From the NCBI GenBank assembly GCA_019931185.1, contig JAINDK010000030.1, forward strand, positions 48,097 to 112,096: a stretch of 64,000 bases of DNA, written 5' to 3'. Of the stretch, positions 8,077-16,359 are shown in pieces. The DNA comes from Bryobacter sp. CoA8 C33 (GTDB lineage Bacteria; Acidobacteriota; Terriglobia; Bryobacterales; Bryobacteraceae). Both the position numbers and the translations under genes were made by a program. The notes below the pieces were generated by a model. That model saw only the letters and a program-made list of their open reading frames with translations, searched no databases and was not told the origin of the DNA. The first letter of the stretch is position 1, and every line of letters starts with the position of its first letter.

Positions 8077-9344
8077 GATGCTTGAGCCAGAGCCGGCCGG
8101 GGAAAAGGCCCGCGCCGGGATTCCAGTTTCTCACCGAATCGCAGTAATTGGTCTTCCGCCCATGGCTTGGCCACCAGTTGCACGGATCGTGGCAGCCCCT
8201 CGGCATCAAGACCGATTGGAACCGCCAGGGCGGGAAGGCCAAGGAGGTTCGCCAGCGTCAGGGGCGCCATGGCACGCACGCCGGGAAACTCGCCCGGCCG
8301 CCAGGGAGCGACTCCAGGGTTTGGCAGGAGCAGGACGGTGCTCTTACTCATGAGTTCGAGCAAATCGCGGCGTAAGGCGTCGCGGGCCGCGAACATCGCC
8401 AGTATTTCCTCGGCCGAAGGCGGAGGCAAAGCAAGAAACTCCGCGGTATGGGGCGTCGGAAAGCCGATCGCATGAGCATTGAGACGAAGAAAGAAGAACT
8501 CCCAAACCGCAAAGGCCCTTTGCCAATGAGGCCAGCGGAACTCATGCGGATCCAAACCGAACGCATTTGCCGCGAGTTGAGTATCGGGGTGATCGAAGGC
8601 GAGCACCTCAACTGCATCGGGAAAATCGCAGGCGGCAGCAGGCACCGAGAAGGGGTCGCTATCGGCGTGACCCGAAACAACCCGAAAAATGAGCTTGAGG
8701 TCGGACACGGTGCGGGCCATGGGGCCAATTACACCCAGCAGCCCGCCCGGCAGGCCGACGCCCGGGAAGTGTCCCGTTGCCGGTACCCGGCCGGGAGTCG
8801 GCTTCAGGCCGCAGATGCCGCAGAAGCCGGCTGGAAGGCGGATACTCCCCCCGCCATCCGAGCCCATGCCGCCCGCGGAAAGTCCAGCGGCAATAGCCGC
8901 GGCCTCACCGCCGCTTGAGCCGCCGGCGGTGAGGCCGGGATGATAGGGATTGGCGGTGAAGCCATGGACAGTATTATGCGTCTCCCAGTTCATCAATAAC
9001 TCAGGAGTGTTTGTTTTGCCGAGCAAAACGGCGCCAGCGCCAAGTAGTCGTTCGACGCAAAGTGCATGGCGCGCGGCGCGCAGCGTTAGACGCGCCGGGC
9101 TTCCACAGACAGTGGCATACCCGGCCACATCCAGTGAATCCTTGACACTCAGGGGGATGCCCGCGAGAACTCCGGCTTCACCCGTCGCCAGTGGCGGATC
9201 AAACCGGACCGTAAAGGCGTTCAGGCGGTGATCCAGTCGCCGCCCCTGTTCGAGGTGAGCGGCAAGAAGCTCCCGCGGGCTAAATTGCTTTTTGTCGAGA
9301 CCGTGGCGCATTTCCGCCAGCGTCATGCCGCAGAGGTGGTTCAA
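8073..9344 (-). CDS. Amidase signature family hydrolase
   Basis: A 423-residue amidase-signature enzyme. The Ser-cisSer-Lys triad can be placed: Lys68 (IPLSVKDSLD), cis-Ser143 (AGGSSGGEA) and nucleophile Ser167 (GSDGGGSIRLPA), with the usual 24 residues between the serines. It lies upstream of and overlaps acpS by 4 bp, and it is distinct from the true gatA at 19426-20865. There is no signal peptide. The substrate amide is unknown. GatA function is unlikely because a complete gatA with adjacent gatC is in the window and this protein is shorter. It is divergent from moeA with 26 bp between starts. Confidence 0.9.
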   Translation of the reverse strand: MNHLCGMTLAEMRHGLDKKQFSPRELLAAHLEQGRRLDHRLNAFTVRFDPPLATGEAGVLAGIPLSVKDSLDVAGYATVCGSPARLTLRAARHALCVERLLGAGAVLLGKTNTPELLMNWETHNTVHGFTANPYHPGLTAGGSSGGEAAAIAAGLSAGGMGSDGGGSIRLPAGFCGICGLKPTPGRVPATGHFPGVGLPGGLLGVIGPMARTVSDLKLIFRVVSGHADSDPFSVPAAACDFPDAVEVLAFDHPDTQLAANAFGLDPHEFRWPHWQRAFAVWEFFFLRLNAHAIGFPTPHTAEFLALPPPSAEEILAMFAARDALRRDLLELMSKSTVLLLPNPGVAPWRPGEFPGVRAMAPLTLANLLGLPALAVPIGLDAEGLPRSVQLVAKPWAEDQLLRFGEKLESRRGPFPRPALAQAS

Positions 9345-9370
9345 ACTAACAGGTTAGACTGAGTCTTGGC

Positions 9371-10561
9371 ATGGCTACACTGACTTTCGCCGCTGCCCGG
9401 CAAATGGTGCTGGATCGAGTCGCCGTTCCCCCAACGCTGACCGCGGAGACGGTTTGGTTGACCGACGCCGCCGGCCGTATAAACGCCTTCGACGTCCCCT
9501 GTGATCGCGATATGCCTCCGCTGGCGCGAAGCCTGCGGGATGGTTTTGCCGTCCGATCAAGCGACCTGGGCCAATCGCTTCGCCTCGCGGGGGAGATTCG
9601 TGCCGGGCAGATGCCGCAAGAGGCCTTGCCCGAGCGATCGGCCTTTGCCATTATGACCGGAGCCATTCTCCCCCCCGGCGCGGACCAGATCGTCATGAAA
9701 GAGCATGGGCAAGTGGTGGGGGGCTGCTTTCAGAGTGACCGCCCGGCGCAACCGCGCGAATGGATCAGTGAAGCCGGCAGCATGGCACGGGCGGGCGATA
9801 TAGTTATCCCGCGCGGTAAGCGAATGGACGCCGCAGCCATCGGCATGCTCGCCGCCATCGGGAAAACTCAGGTTGAGGTCGTTCGCCGCCCCGTGGTGCG
9901 CATTCTCGCCACCGGTGACGAAGTTGTGGATATCGCCCTCAAACCCAACGCCACTCAGGTGCGAAATTCCAATTCCTGGGCTCTGGCTGCCGAGGTGTCC
10001 CGGCGTGGCGGGCGGGCCGAGATCCTGCCGATCGCTCCGGACCGGCTTGACATCACGCGCGATCTGATTGCCTATGGTCTCGAGGCGGACCTCCTGCTGA
10101 TCAGTGGCGGCGTTTCCGCCGGAGACTATGACTTTGTGGAAGCGGCGCTCGCTGAACTGGGCGCTGAGTTCTTTTTCGACCGCGTCCTCATCCAACCCGG
10201 CCAGCCAACCGTCTTCGGCCATGCCCGGGGAACTTTTTTCTTCGGTCTTCCCGGCAACCCCCTGTCCACCCTGGTCACCTTCCACTTGTTTGCCACCGCC
10301 GCACTCGAGCGTCTCGCCGGCCTGCCCGAGCCCGCGCTTTTCTTCCACCGCGCGCAGCTCGCTGCCCCTTATTCCCACAAGCCCGGACTGACGCGTTTTC
10401 TGCCCGGCGAACTGAGCGAGGATGGCCGCGCGGTGAGCGTGCTGCCTTGGCAGGGCTCCGGCGATATCCCCACCCTCGTGCGGGCAAATTGTATGGTGGT
10501 CATCGACGCTGCACGGCCCAGTTGGGCGGCAAAAGATTGGATTGAGGTTTTACTGCCATGA
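9371..10561 (+). CDS. moeA: Molybdopterin molybdenumtransferase
   Basis: A 396-residue MoeA that inserts molybdate into adenylylated molybdopterin, the last step of molybdenum cofactor synthesis. Recognisable parts are the N-terminal DGFAVRSSDL motif, the FAIMTGAILPPGAD segment, the MoCF-like domain with LLISGGVSAGDYDFV, and the FGLPGNPLSTLVTF loop. The length matches the family (about 400). Its TGA overlaps the ATG of moaC (ATGA at 10558-10561), so translation is probably coupled. No molybdoenzyme is encoded nearby. Confidence 0.95.
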   Translation: MATLTFAAARQMVLDRVAVPPTLTAETVWLTDAAGRINAFDVPCDRDMPPLARSLRDGFAVRSSDLGQSLRLAGEIRAGQMPQEALPERSAFAIMTGAILPPGADQIVMKEHGQVVGGCFQSDRPAQPREWISEAGSMARAGDIVIPRGKRMDAAAIGMLAAIGKTQVEVVRRPVVRILATGDEVVDIALKPNATQVRNSNSWALAAEVSRRGGRAEILPIAPDRLDITRDLIAYGLEADLLLISGGVSAGDYDFVEAALAELGAEFFFDRVLIQPGQPTVFGHARGTFFFGLPGNPLSTLVTFHLFATAALERLAGLPEPALFFHRAQLAAPYSHKPGLTRFLPGELSEDGRAVSVLPWQGSGDIPTLVRANCMVVIDAARPSWAAKDWIEVLLP

Positions 10562-11031
10562 GTCAGCTAAGTCACTATGACGAGCAGGGCACGGCCCGTA
10601 TGGTCGATGTCTCGGCCAAGCCCCCCACCGCGCGCACGGCCAAAGCCCATGCTTTTGTTCGCATGTCGGCGCAAGTTCTAGCGGCACTGCCGCGAAACCC
10701 AAAAGGCAATCCGCTTGAGGTAGCGCGCATCGCCGCCATCCAGGCGGCTAAGCGCACCTCCGACCTCATTCCCCTCTGCCATCCAATTCCACTTTCACTC
10801 GTCGATGTAGATTTTGGAATCGAAAAGGACGGCATTCGCGTCATCACAAGTGTGGCCTGCACGGCCGGCACAGGTGCTGAAATGGAGGCGTTAATGGCCG
10901 CCTCGATTGCCGCCCTGACGATCTACGATATGACCAAGGCCCTCGACAAAGCCATTGAAATCACCAGCCTTCACCTCATATCCAAAACGGGTGGGAAAAA
11001 TGGAGACTACCAGAGACAGCCCCATGAATAA
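10558..11031 (+). CDS. moaC: Cyclic pyranopterin monophosphate synthase
   Basis: A 157-residue MoaC that acts with MoaA to turn GTP into cyclic pyranopterin monophosphate, the first step of molybdenum cofactor synthesis. The diagnostic motifs are RMVDVS, AAKRTSDLIPLCHPI and GAEMEALMAAS, followed by IYDMTKALDK near the C-terminus. The length is typical. It is translationally coupled to moeA upstream, and its 3' end overlaps the start of the VWFA gene by 8 bp. MoaA, MoaE and MoaD are not in this window. Confidence 0.96.
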   Translation: MSQLSHYDEQGTARMVDVSAKPPTARTAKAHAFVRMSAQVLAALPRNPKGNPLEVARIAAIQAAKRTSDLIPLCHPIPLSLVDVDFGIEKDGIRVITSVACTAGTGAEMEALMAASIAALTIYDMTKALDKAIEITSLHLISKTGGKNGDYQRQPHE

Positions 11032-12085
11032 GCTACGCCTCCTACTCACAACCCTGCTGGCTCTTTCCTTGCTCGCTCAGGAAGGCAGCGATGTAATTCG
11101 TGTAACGACGCGTACGGTTATAGCCCCCACCTCAGTCAAAGACCGGGACGGAAATTTTCTCAATAACCTCGATGTCAAGGATTTCGTGCTGCGCGACAAC
11201 GGCAAGCTGCAGGACATCAGGATTGACCAAACCTATGTGCCAGTATCGCTCGTGCTAGTGATTCAGCGCAGTGCATCCACCGAGCAGGTACTGCCGACCG
11301 TACAGAAGGTCGGCTCACTGCTTGAGCCGCTGCTGATCGGCGAGCGTGGTGAAGCGGCGATCGTGACATTTGATCACCGGATCGAAACGATTCAGGATTT
11401 CACGAACGATACCGCGAAGTTTCAAAAAGCACTTACGACACTGCGGCCGGGCTCGCAAACACGCGCCATGTCCGACGCTGTGCTGCAGGCGGCACGGATG
11501 CTCAAGAAGCGCAATCCCGATCATCGCCGGGTCATCGTCCTGATCAGTGAGACGCAAGAAAGTGGTAGTACGGCCCGGGTCAAGGATGCGCTGCTCGAAA
11601 TCGAATTGAACAACATTCTCGTTTACTCGATCAATATGTCCCGCTGGGTCAACAAACTCATGGCCAAGCCTGACTATCCCAGGCCCAGTCCGATTCCTAC
11701 CAGCGCCCGGCCCATGCCCGGCCCAGTTCCCAATACGCCCACGACACAGGCACAAAACAGCGCACTCGGCGGCACCTTGGGCAATGTGCTGCCTTTGGTG
11801 AAGGAGATTTTCACGGCGGCCAAAGCCGTCTTCGTCAGCAATCCGCAGGAGGTGTACACGCGCTACACGGGCGGCTCAGAGTATTCATTCTTGAACCTGC
11901 GGGGCTTTGAACAAGCAGTTCTCAAATTGGGGGAAGAACTCCAAAACCAATACATGATCAGCTACAGTCCGAACAAGCAGGTACAGATGGATGGAGGCTG
12001 GCACACGATCGAAGTGGAAGCCAGACGCCCGGACGTAACGGTTAAGACACGCACCGGCTATTGGCTGGCCGCGACGCCGAACTAA
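11024..12085 (+). CDS. Secreted VWFA-related protein (acidobacterial TIGR03436 type)
   Basis: A 353-residue exported protein. A signal peptide (MNKLRLLLTTLLALSLLAQ) precedes a short beta domain (VKDRDGNFLNNLDVKDFVLRD style) and a von Willebrand factor A domain. The C-terminal NQYMISYSPN segment and the strand ending in TRTGYW are hallmarks of the TIGR03436 family common in Acidobacteria. The metal-ion-dependent adhesion site is degenerate: where DxSxS is expected after LVLVI there is QRSAS, so the metal-binding Asp is lost. A Pro-rich linker lies around residues 205-240. Upstream in-frame ATGs at 10955 and 11000 lie inside moaC. Its function is unknown; adhesion or scaffold roles are inferred from the VWA fold. 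Confidence 0.85.
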   Translation: MNKLRLLLTTLLALSLLAQEGSDVIRVTTRTVIAPTSVKDRDGNFLNNLDVKDFVLRDNGKLQDIRIDQTYVPVSLVLVIQRSASTEQVLPTVQKVGSLLEPLLIGERGEAAIVTFDHRIETIQDFTNDTAKFQKALTTLRPGSQTRAMSDAVLQAARMLKKRNPDHRRVIVLISETQESGSTARVKDALLEIELNNILVYSINMSRWVNKLMAKPDYPRPSPIPTSARPMPGPVPNTPTTQAQNSALGGTLGNVLPLVKEIFTAAKAVFVSNPQEVYTRYTGGSEYSFLNLRGFEQAVLKLGEELQNQYMISYSPNKQVQMDGGWHTIEVEARRPDVTVKTRTGYWLAATPN

Positions 12086-12086
12086 C

Positions 12087-13409
12087 ATGAGAAGCATGCG
12101 CTTGCTGCTTGCTCTGGCCCTCGCCGCCAGTTGGCTTGATGCCCAGGGTTCCGTCGTTGACCTGACAATCCTGCACTTCAACGACTTCCATTCCCGGCTG
12201 ATGCCTTCTCCCCAGGGGACTGGGGGGGCCGCTCATTTGGCAACAGCAATCCGGCGGGAGCGGGCCCACTGCCCCCGCTGCCTGCTTCTTAACGCCGGCG
12301 ACAACGTCCAGGGCTCGCCCGTAAGCACCGTATATCGCGGATTACCCGTTTTTGAGGTGCTCCGTCCGCTCAAAACGGATGCTTTCGTGCTGGGCAATCA
12401 CGAATTCGACTACGGCTATGAACGCATCAACGACTTTCTCGCCGCGGCGGGTCACCCGATTCTGGCGGCGAACTTTCAGACCGCGGAGGGCCGGCTGTTT
12501 ACCGAAGCCGGTCACGTCATCATCGAACGGGATGGTCTCCGCATTGGCATCGTCGGTGTTTTGATGGAAGACCTGGTTCCCGGTTTTACGTCGGCGGCAA
12601 AATTCGGCCCAAACCGGATGCTGCCCGCCTTGGCTACATTAAAAGCCGAAGCCGCCCGGCTGCGGGATCAGACAGACCTGTTGATCGCCCTCGTGCATCT
12701 GCAGCGCGAAGCCTGTGACGAGATCGTCGCGACCCTGCCGGAGTATGCGATCACCATCTCCGGCCATGACCACGGTGGGAAGGAAAATTTGTTCGAAGTG
12801 GACGGCCGTGTCGGAGCTCGGCTGCGCGCTTCCGGTACCGAACTCGGCCGGCTCGATGTTCGCTACGATCAGGCCAGCCGCAAGGTGATCCAGGCGAATT
12901 GGAAGAAGATCCCCATCACGGCCCGGGATTTTCCACCCGACCCGGAGGTGGCCGCCCTCGTCGAGAAGTGGGAAAGCAAGGTCCGCGCCGTAGTGGACAC
13001 TCCAATTGGCCAGAGTAGCGCCCGGCTGGACCGGCCAGGAACGCGGGCTTGGATCGAGTCTGTCATGCTGCGCAAAACAGGCGCCGATTTTGCTCACATG
13101 AATCAGGGCGGAGTGCGGGATATTCTGCCGGAAGGACAGATCCTGGCCCGGCACATTTGGAATATCATGCCCTTCGATAACGCTATGGTAGTGGCCAAGG
13201 TAGCCGGCAAGAAAATCCCCGGCTTCATCCGCGGCGCCCAAACGCTCGATCCGGAAAAACTGTATTCCGTCGTCACGATCGACTTCTTGGTCGAAGCCTG
13301 GCGCAACGCCCAGGATCCGGCGCTGCAGGATTTTGGCAGGGCACTGCCGCTCGATGGCCCCATGCTGCGTGATGTTTTGATAGAAGCCGTGCGCCAAGGG
13401 CAGCCCTAG
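12087..13409 (+). CDS. 5'-nucleotidase/UshA-type metallophosphoesterase, exported
   Basis: A 440-residue protein beginning with a signal peptide (MRSMRLLLALALAASWLDAQ). The calcineurin-like metallophosphatase motifs are in order: LHFNDFHS, NAGDNVQGSP, LGNHEFDYG and ISGHDHGG. A 5'-nucleotidase C-terminal domain follows with AHMNQGGVRDIL and a PFDNAMVVAKV segment, which in UshA-like enzymes carries substrate contacts. It is shorter than E. coli UshA (about 550). A periplasmic role in salvaging nucleotides or phosphate is the family expectation. It starts one base after the VWFA stop and is followed by the aminotransferase frame after about 10 bp. Confidence 0.92.
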   Translation: MRSMRLLLALALAASWLDAQGSVVDLTILHFNDFHSRLMPSPQGTGGAAHLATAIRRERAHCPRCLLLNAGDNVQGSPVSTVYRGLPVFEVLRPLKTDAFVLGNHEFDYGYERINDFLAAAGHPILAANFQTAEGRLFTEAGHVIIERDGLRIGIVGVLMEDLVPGFTSAAKFGPNRMLPALATLKAEAARLRDQTDLLIALVHLQREACDEIVATLPEYAITISGHDHGGKENLFEVDGRVGARLRASGTELGRLDVRYDQASRKVIQANWKKIPITARDFPPDPEVAALVEKWESKVRAVVDTPIGQSSARLDRPGTRAWIESVMLRKTGADFAHMNQGGVRDILPEGQILARHIWNIMPFDNAMVVAKVAGKKIPGFIRGAQTLDPEKLYSVVTIDFLVEAWRNAQDPALQDFGRALPLDGPMLRDVLIEAVRQGQP

Positions 13410-13419
13410 GACGGTCCCC

Positions 13420-14562
13420 CTGCTGCCCCGCTCGCATCGCTACCCGTGGGATCAATCTCGCAACGCCATCTCCGAGGCCCTCGCGGCCCGGCGGCAACGC
13501 GGACATGCTTGTATCGACCTTTCCCTTTCCAACCCAGCCCGTGCCCTTCTTGATCTACCCGACCCTTGGGACATCTCCCCCCTTCCCGCAACAGGATATG
13601 AGCCAAGCCCGCTCGGCGCCAGCGAGGCCCGCGAAGCCATTTGCCGCTATTACGAAGAAGAGTTTCAATGCCCGCTTTCCCCCAGCCGGATTGTACTCAC
13701 CACCAGCACCAGCGAAGCCTACAGCTATTGCTTCAAGGCCTTCGCCGACCCGGGCGGCGAGATACTGATTCCCGAGCCCTCTTACCCGTTATTGCGATTT
13801 CTCGTTGAAGCGGAGGGGCTCACCCCGGTGCCCTACCGGCTGCTCTTTGCCGCCGGCGAGTGGGTTCTGGATCGTGATCACGTGAGCTCGGTTTACTCCA
13901 ACCGCACCAGAGCCCTGGTCGTCGTGCACCCGAACAATCCCACCGGCCATTACCTCACCACGAGCGATTGGTTGTGGCTCCGCGAGTGGACAGCCGGACG
14001 AATTTGGCTGCTGGGAGATGAGGTTTTCGCCGACTACGACTGGACAACTTCGGCGCGGCCGAACCGATCATGCCTGCGGTTACCAGCTCCAAACCTGATT
14101 CTCATGAGCGGCTTATCCAAGATTTGCGCTTTACCTCAGATGAAACTGGGTTGGATCGTCCTGCCGCCAAACGACAGATTAGCTCAGGATTTTGATTGGA
14201 TCGCTGACACTTACCTCAGTGTTTCGGGGCCAATTCAACACTGTACCCCCGCATGGATTGGGGCCAGGCATCACTTTCAAGCTCCCATTCGCGCCCGTTG
14301 CCTTCAGTCTCTTCAACTTCTCGCTGGGCAATTGCGGCATTCTCCCTGGACCCTACTCAAGCCGGAGGCGGGATGGATGGCCATACTGCAAGGACCGGCT
14401 CAAGAAAATGAAGAGCGCCTCGTTTTGCAACTCATCGCGAATGGCATTTCCGTGCATCCGGGCTTCTTTTACGATCTCCCCCTCCCCAATTCGCTTGTCG
14501 TCAGCCTGCTGACGCCAGCAGATCCATTGCGGCAGGGTCTGCAAGCCATCATTTTTTCTTGA
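13420..14562 (+). CDS. PLP-dependent aminotransferase (class I/II), non-canonical start
   Basis: The coding frame is open from 13384 to 14562. It reads as a fold-type I aminotransferase from its first codons: PLLPRSHRYPWD, then IDLSLSNPAR, the TTSTSEAYSYCFKAF segment, VVHPNNPTGHY, LLGDEVFADY, and the PLP-lysine motif SGLSKICALPQMK. There is no ATG, GTG or TTG in frame before 13792, where the protein would already have lost its N-terminal third. In-frame stops at 13378 and 13381 rule out an upstream start. The likely start is CTG at 13420 or 13423, six bases after AGGACG. That gives about 380 aa, normal for the family. The substrate is unknown. An initiation CTG, or a base error in the assembly, are the two explanations. 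Confidence 0.78.
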   Translation: MLPRSHRYPWDQSRNAISEALAARRQRGHACIDLSLSNPARALLDLPDPWDISPLPATGYEPSPLGASEAREAICRYYEEEFQCPLSPSRIVLTTSTSEAYSYCFKAFADPGGEILIPEPSYPLLRFLVEAEGLTPVPYRLLFAAGEWVLDRDHVSSVYSNRTRALVVVHPNNPTGHYLTTSDWLWLREWTAGRIWLLGDEVFADYDWTTSARPNRSCLRLPAPNLILMSGLSKICALPQMKLGWIVLPPNDRLAQDFDWIADTYLSVSGPIQHCTPAWIGARHHFQAPIRARCLQSLQLLAGQLRHSPWTLLKPEAGWMAILQGPAQENEERLVLQLIANGISVHPGFFYDLPLPNSLVVSLLTPADPLRQGLQAIIFS

Positions 14563-15235
14563 AGATCAGGATGTGCTGCCAGGGGAGATCTTCCATCACT
14601 TTTTCGAGGCGGAATCCTTCCCCTTCGACTTCGAGTTTCGCTTCCTTCAGGCTCATCTTGTGTTCCGGGCGAATCGGTACATAGGGATCTTCTTTTCGGT
14701 ATTCGAGCAAGACCAGACGGCCATCATCCTTGAGGCTTTCTCTCAACTTGCGCAACATCTCGACCGGGTGAGAGAACTCATGGTACACATCGACCATCAG
14801 AATGAGATCGCAACAGGCGGCTGGCAGTTTCGGATCCTGTTCGGTCCCGAGCACCGGCTCCACGTTCGTTACCTGGCGCAGCCGCATTTGCCGCTTCAGG
14901 ATTTGAATCATCTCCGGCTGGATGTCATTGGCGTAAACCTTGCCAGTTGGCCCCACTTTTTCGGCAATCCGTGAGGAATAATAGCCGCTGCCCGCTCCGA
15001 CATCAGCAACCACCATGCCTTTTTGGAAACGCAGTAGTTCGATTGCACGCGTGGGGTTTTCCTCGCTTTCCCGCTCGCTGCGCTCAAGCCAATCGGCTCC
15101 CGCGGCGCCCATTACCTGAGCAATTCTTCTGCCTGAGCGCGGATGCTTGCCCTGAGCCTGCATGCCCTCCACCCAAACAAGCGAAAGCAAAAGGCCCAGC
15201 ATGAATGCACTTTTTAGTGATTGCCAAGGACCCAT
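14549..15235 (-). CDS. Exported class I SAM-dependent methyltransferase-like protein
   Basis: About 228 residues from the ATG at 15235 (alternative ATG at 15253). The N-terminus has a hydrophobic segment (AFMLGLLLSLVWVEG) followed by MQAQG, so it looks exported or membrane-anchored, which is odd for a SAM enzyme. The methyltransferase core is clear: VVADVGAGSGYYSSRIA (SAM motif I), then VYANDIQPEM, and LILMVDVYHEFSHP. The final residues are DLPWQHILIFKKK. Similar exported methyltransferase-like proteins occur in Acidobacteria and Planctomycetes, with unknown substrate. It overlaps the end of the convergent aminotransferase by 14 bp and is divergent from the DUF4352-like gene. Confidence 0.82.
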   Translation of the reverse strand: MGPWQSLKSAFMLGLLLSLVWVEGMQAQGKHPRSGRRIAQVMGAAGADWLERSERESEENPTRAIELLRFQKGMVVADVGAGSGYYSSRIAEKVGPTGKVYANDIQPEMIQILKRQMRLRQVTNVEPVLGTEQDPKLPAACCDLILMVDVYHEFSHPVEMLRKLRESLKDDGRLVLLEYRKEDPYVPIRPEHKMSLKEAKLEVEGEGFRLEKVMEDLPWQHILIFKKK

Positions 15236-15281
15236 CAGATGAATTACGCTCATACCGAGTAGGATGATCCAGAATCGCAGT

Positions 15282-15839
15282 ATGTTCCATTCTCGTCGCG
15301 GCTTTTTCCTGACTGGCGCGGGCGCGGCGTTGAGCCTCAGTTCCTGTTCGAAGGATGGCGCGGAGACCGATGCCAGAATCAAGCAAGCTGGAAAAACCTT
15401 CAAAATGGGTGAAAAGGCTCCGGTTGGGCCGCTTACCTACACCGTTTTGGAAGCCACTTACTTTACACAGTTAAGCGAGGCCGGAAAAAGCCGGTTACCG
15501 GAAAAGCGCTTCCTGGTCATTCGCTTGGCAATTACGAATGGGAGCGGCAAGGAGGCGGAGCTTCCCCTTTTCCGTCTCATTGACGATCAGGGATCGGAGA
15601 TATCCGAGTCGCAGGATGCCGACTTTTTGCCGGGATGGCTCGGAATCATCCGCCGGATCGGACCCACTCAAACCGAGGAAGGCCGCATCCTCTTCGATGT
15701 CTCGCCGAAGCTCTATAAGTTGGAGGTCACCGACGGAGCTGAGCCTGGCAAGGAGCAACTGGCACTGGTGGAGATCCCGATCGATTTTGATACCTCGGAA
15801 CCGGTTAGTGCCCCGGCTCAAGCTTCGCCTCGCCCGTAG
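15282..15839 (+). CDS. DUF4352-like lipoprotein with Tat-like signal
   Basis: A 185-residue protein. The N-terminus MFHSRRGFFLTGAGAALSL carries a twin-arginine-like pair and a hydrophobic core that ends in a lipobox-like LSSC, so it is probably a lipoprotein. The rest is a small immunoglobulin-like beta sandwich: PLTYTVLEATYFTQL, then RFLVIRLAITNGSGKEA and PLFRLIDDQGSEI. This strand layout fits DUF4352/Telomeric-repeat-factor-2-like domains. Function is unknown. An in-frame ATG at 15264 would add six residues ahead of the arginines. The gene overlaps the end of the convergent rsmD by 22 bp. Confidence 0.72.
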   Translation: MFHSRRGFFLTGAGAALSLSSCSKDGAETDARIKQAGKTFKMGEKAPVGPLTYTVLEATYFTQLSEAGKSRLPEKRFLVIRLAITNGSGKEAELPLFRLIDDQGSEISESQDADFLPGWLGIIRRIGPTQTEEGRILFDVSPKLYKLEVTDGAEPGKEQLALVEIPIDFDTSEPVSAPAQASPRP

Positions 15840-16354
15840 AAACTCACCCAATTGTCCCCTTGCTTGAGCTGGCGGAATCGCACTAACCTCCCCGCCGTTT
15901 CCGGCAACTTGAGACGCCGGTCATGTTGTAGCAGCAGCAAATTTGGCGCCTGTTGGCCCAGGACAGCGAGACAGGCCTCGTAATCCTCTTCCTGATCATA
16001 GGGTGGATCCACGAAAACAATGCCCTCCCATCGCTGGGCATCCAGCAGGGATCTCACCGAACGCGGGATGACCCGGCAACGCGATTCCAGCTTCAGGGCG
16101 GCCAAATTTTGACGCAGTGCATCGAGGGCAGCCTTGTCATTTTCCACAAACAGACAGTGCCGGGCACCACGGCTGAGAGCCTCGATGCCGACTGCGCCAC
16201 TGCCACAGTACAGATCGGCGAAGGGCTGCTGTTCGAGCCGAGGGGCCAGGATACTAAATAGCGATTCACGCAAGCGGTCCGGCGTGGGGCGAGTGTGCTG
16301 TCCCTTGGGTGCTACTAGCTTTCGGCTGGCAAATTCACCGCCTATTACTCTCAT
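15818..16354 (-). CDS. rsmD: 16S rRNA (guanine(966)-N(2))-methyltransferase
   Basis: A 178-residue RsmD. It begins MRVIGGEFASRKL and has RPTPDRLRESLFSIL, the SAM motif FADLYCGSGAVGIEALSRGA, and the catalytic N-methyltransferase motif DPPY (FVDPPYDQEED). The family modifies G966 of 16S rRNA in the 30S subunit. The length is typical (about 185). It follows recG on the minus strand with only 5 bp between, so it is probably in one transcript with recG. Confidence 0.95.
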   Translation of the reverse strand: MRVIGGEFASRKLVAPKGQHTRPTPDRLRESLFSILAPRLEQQPFADLYCGSGAVGIEALSRGARHCLFVENDKAALDALRQNLAALKLESRCRVIPRSVRSLLDAQRWEGIVFVDPPYDQEEDYEACLAVLGQQAPNLLLLQHDRRLKLPETAGRLVRFRQLKQGDNWVSFYGRGEA

Positions 16355-16359
16355 CGTGG

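Noticed and set aside
8073..9344. Second gatA
   Set aside because: It is an amidase-signature protein, but shorter and lacking GatA-specific segments, and a real gatA with gatC lies at 19426-21186.
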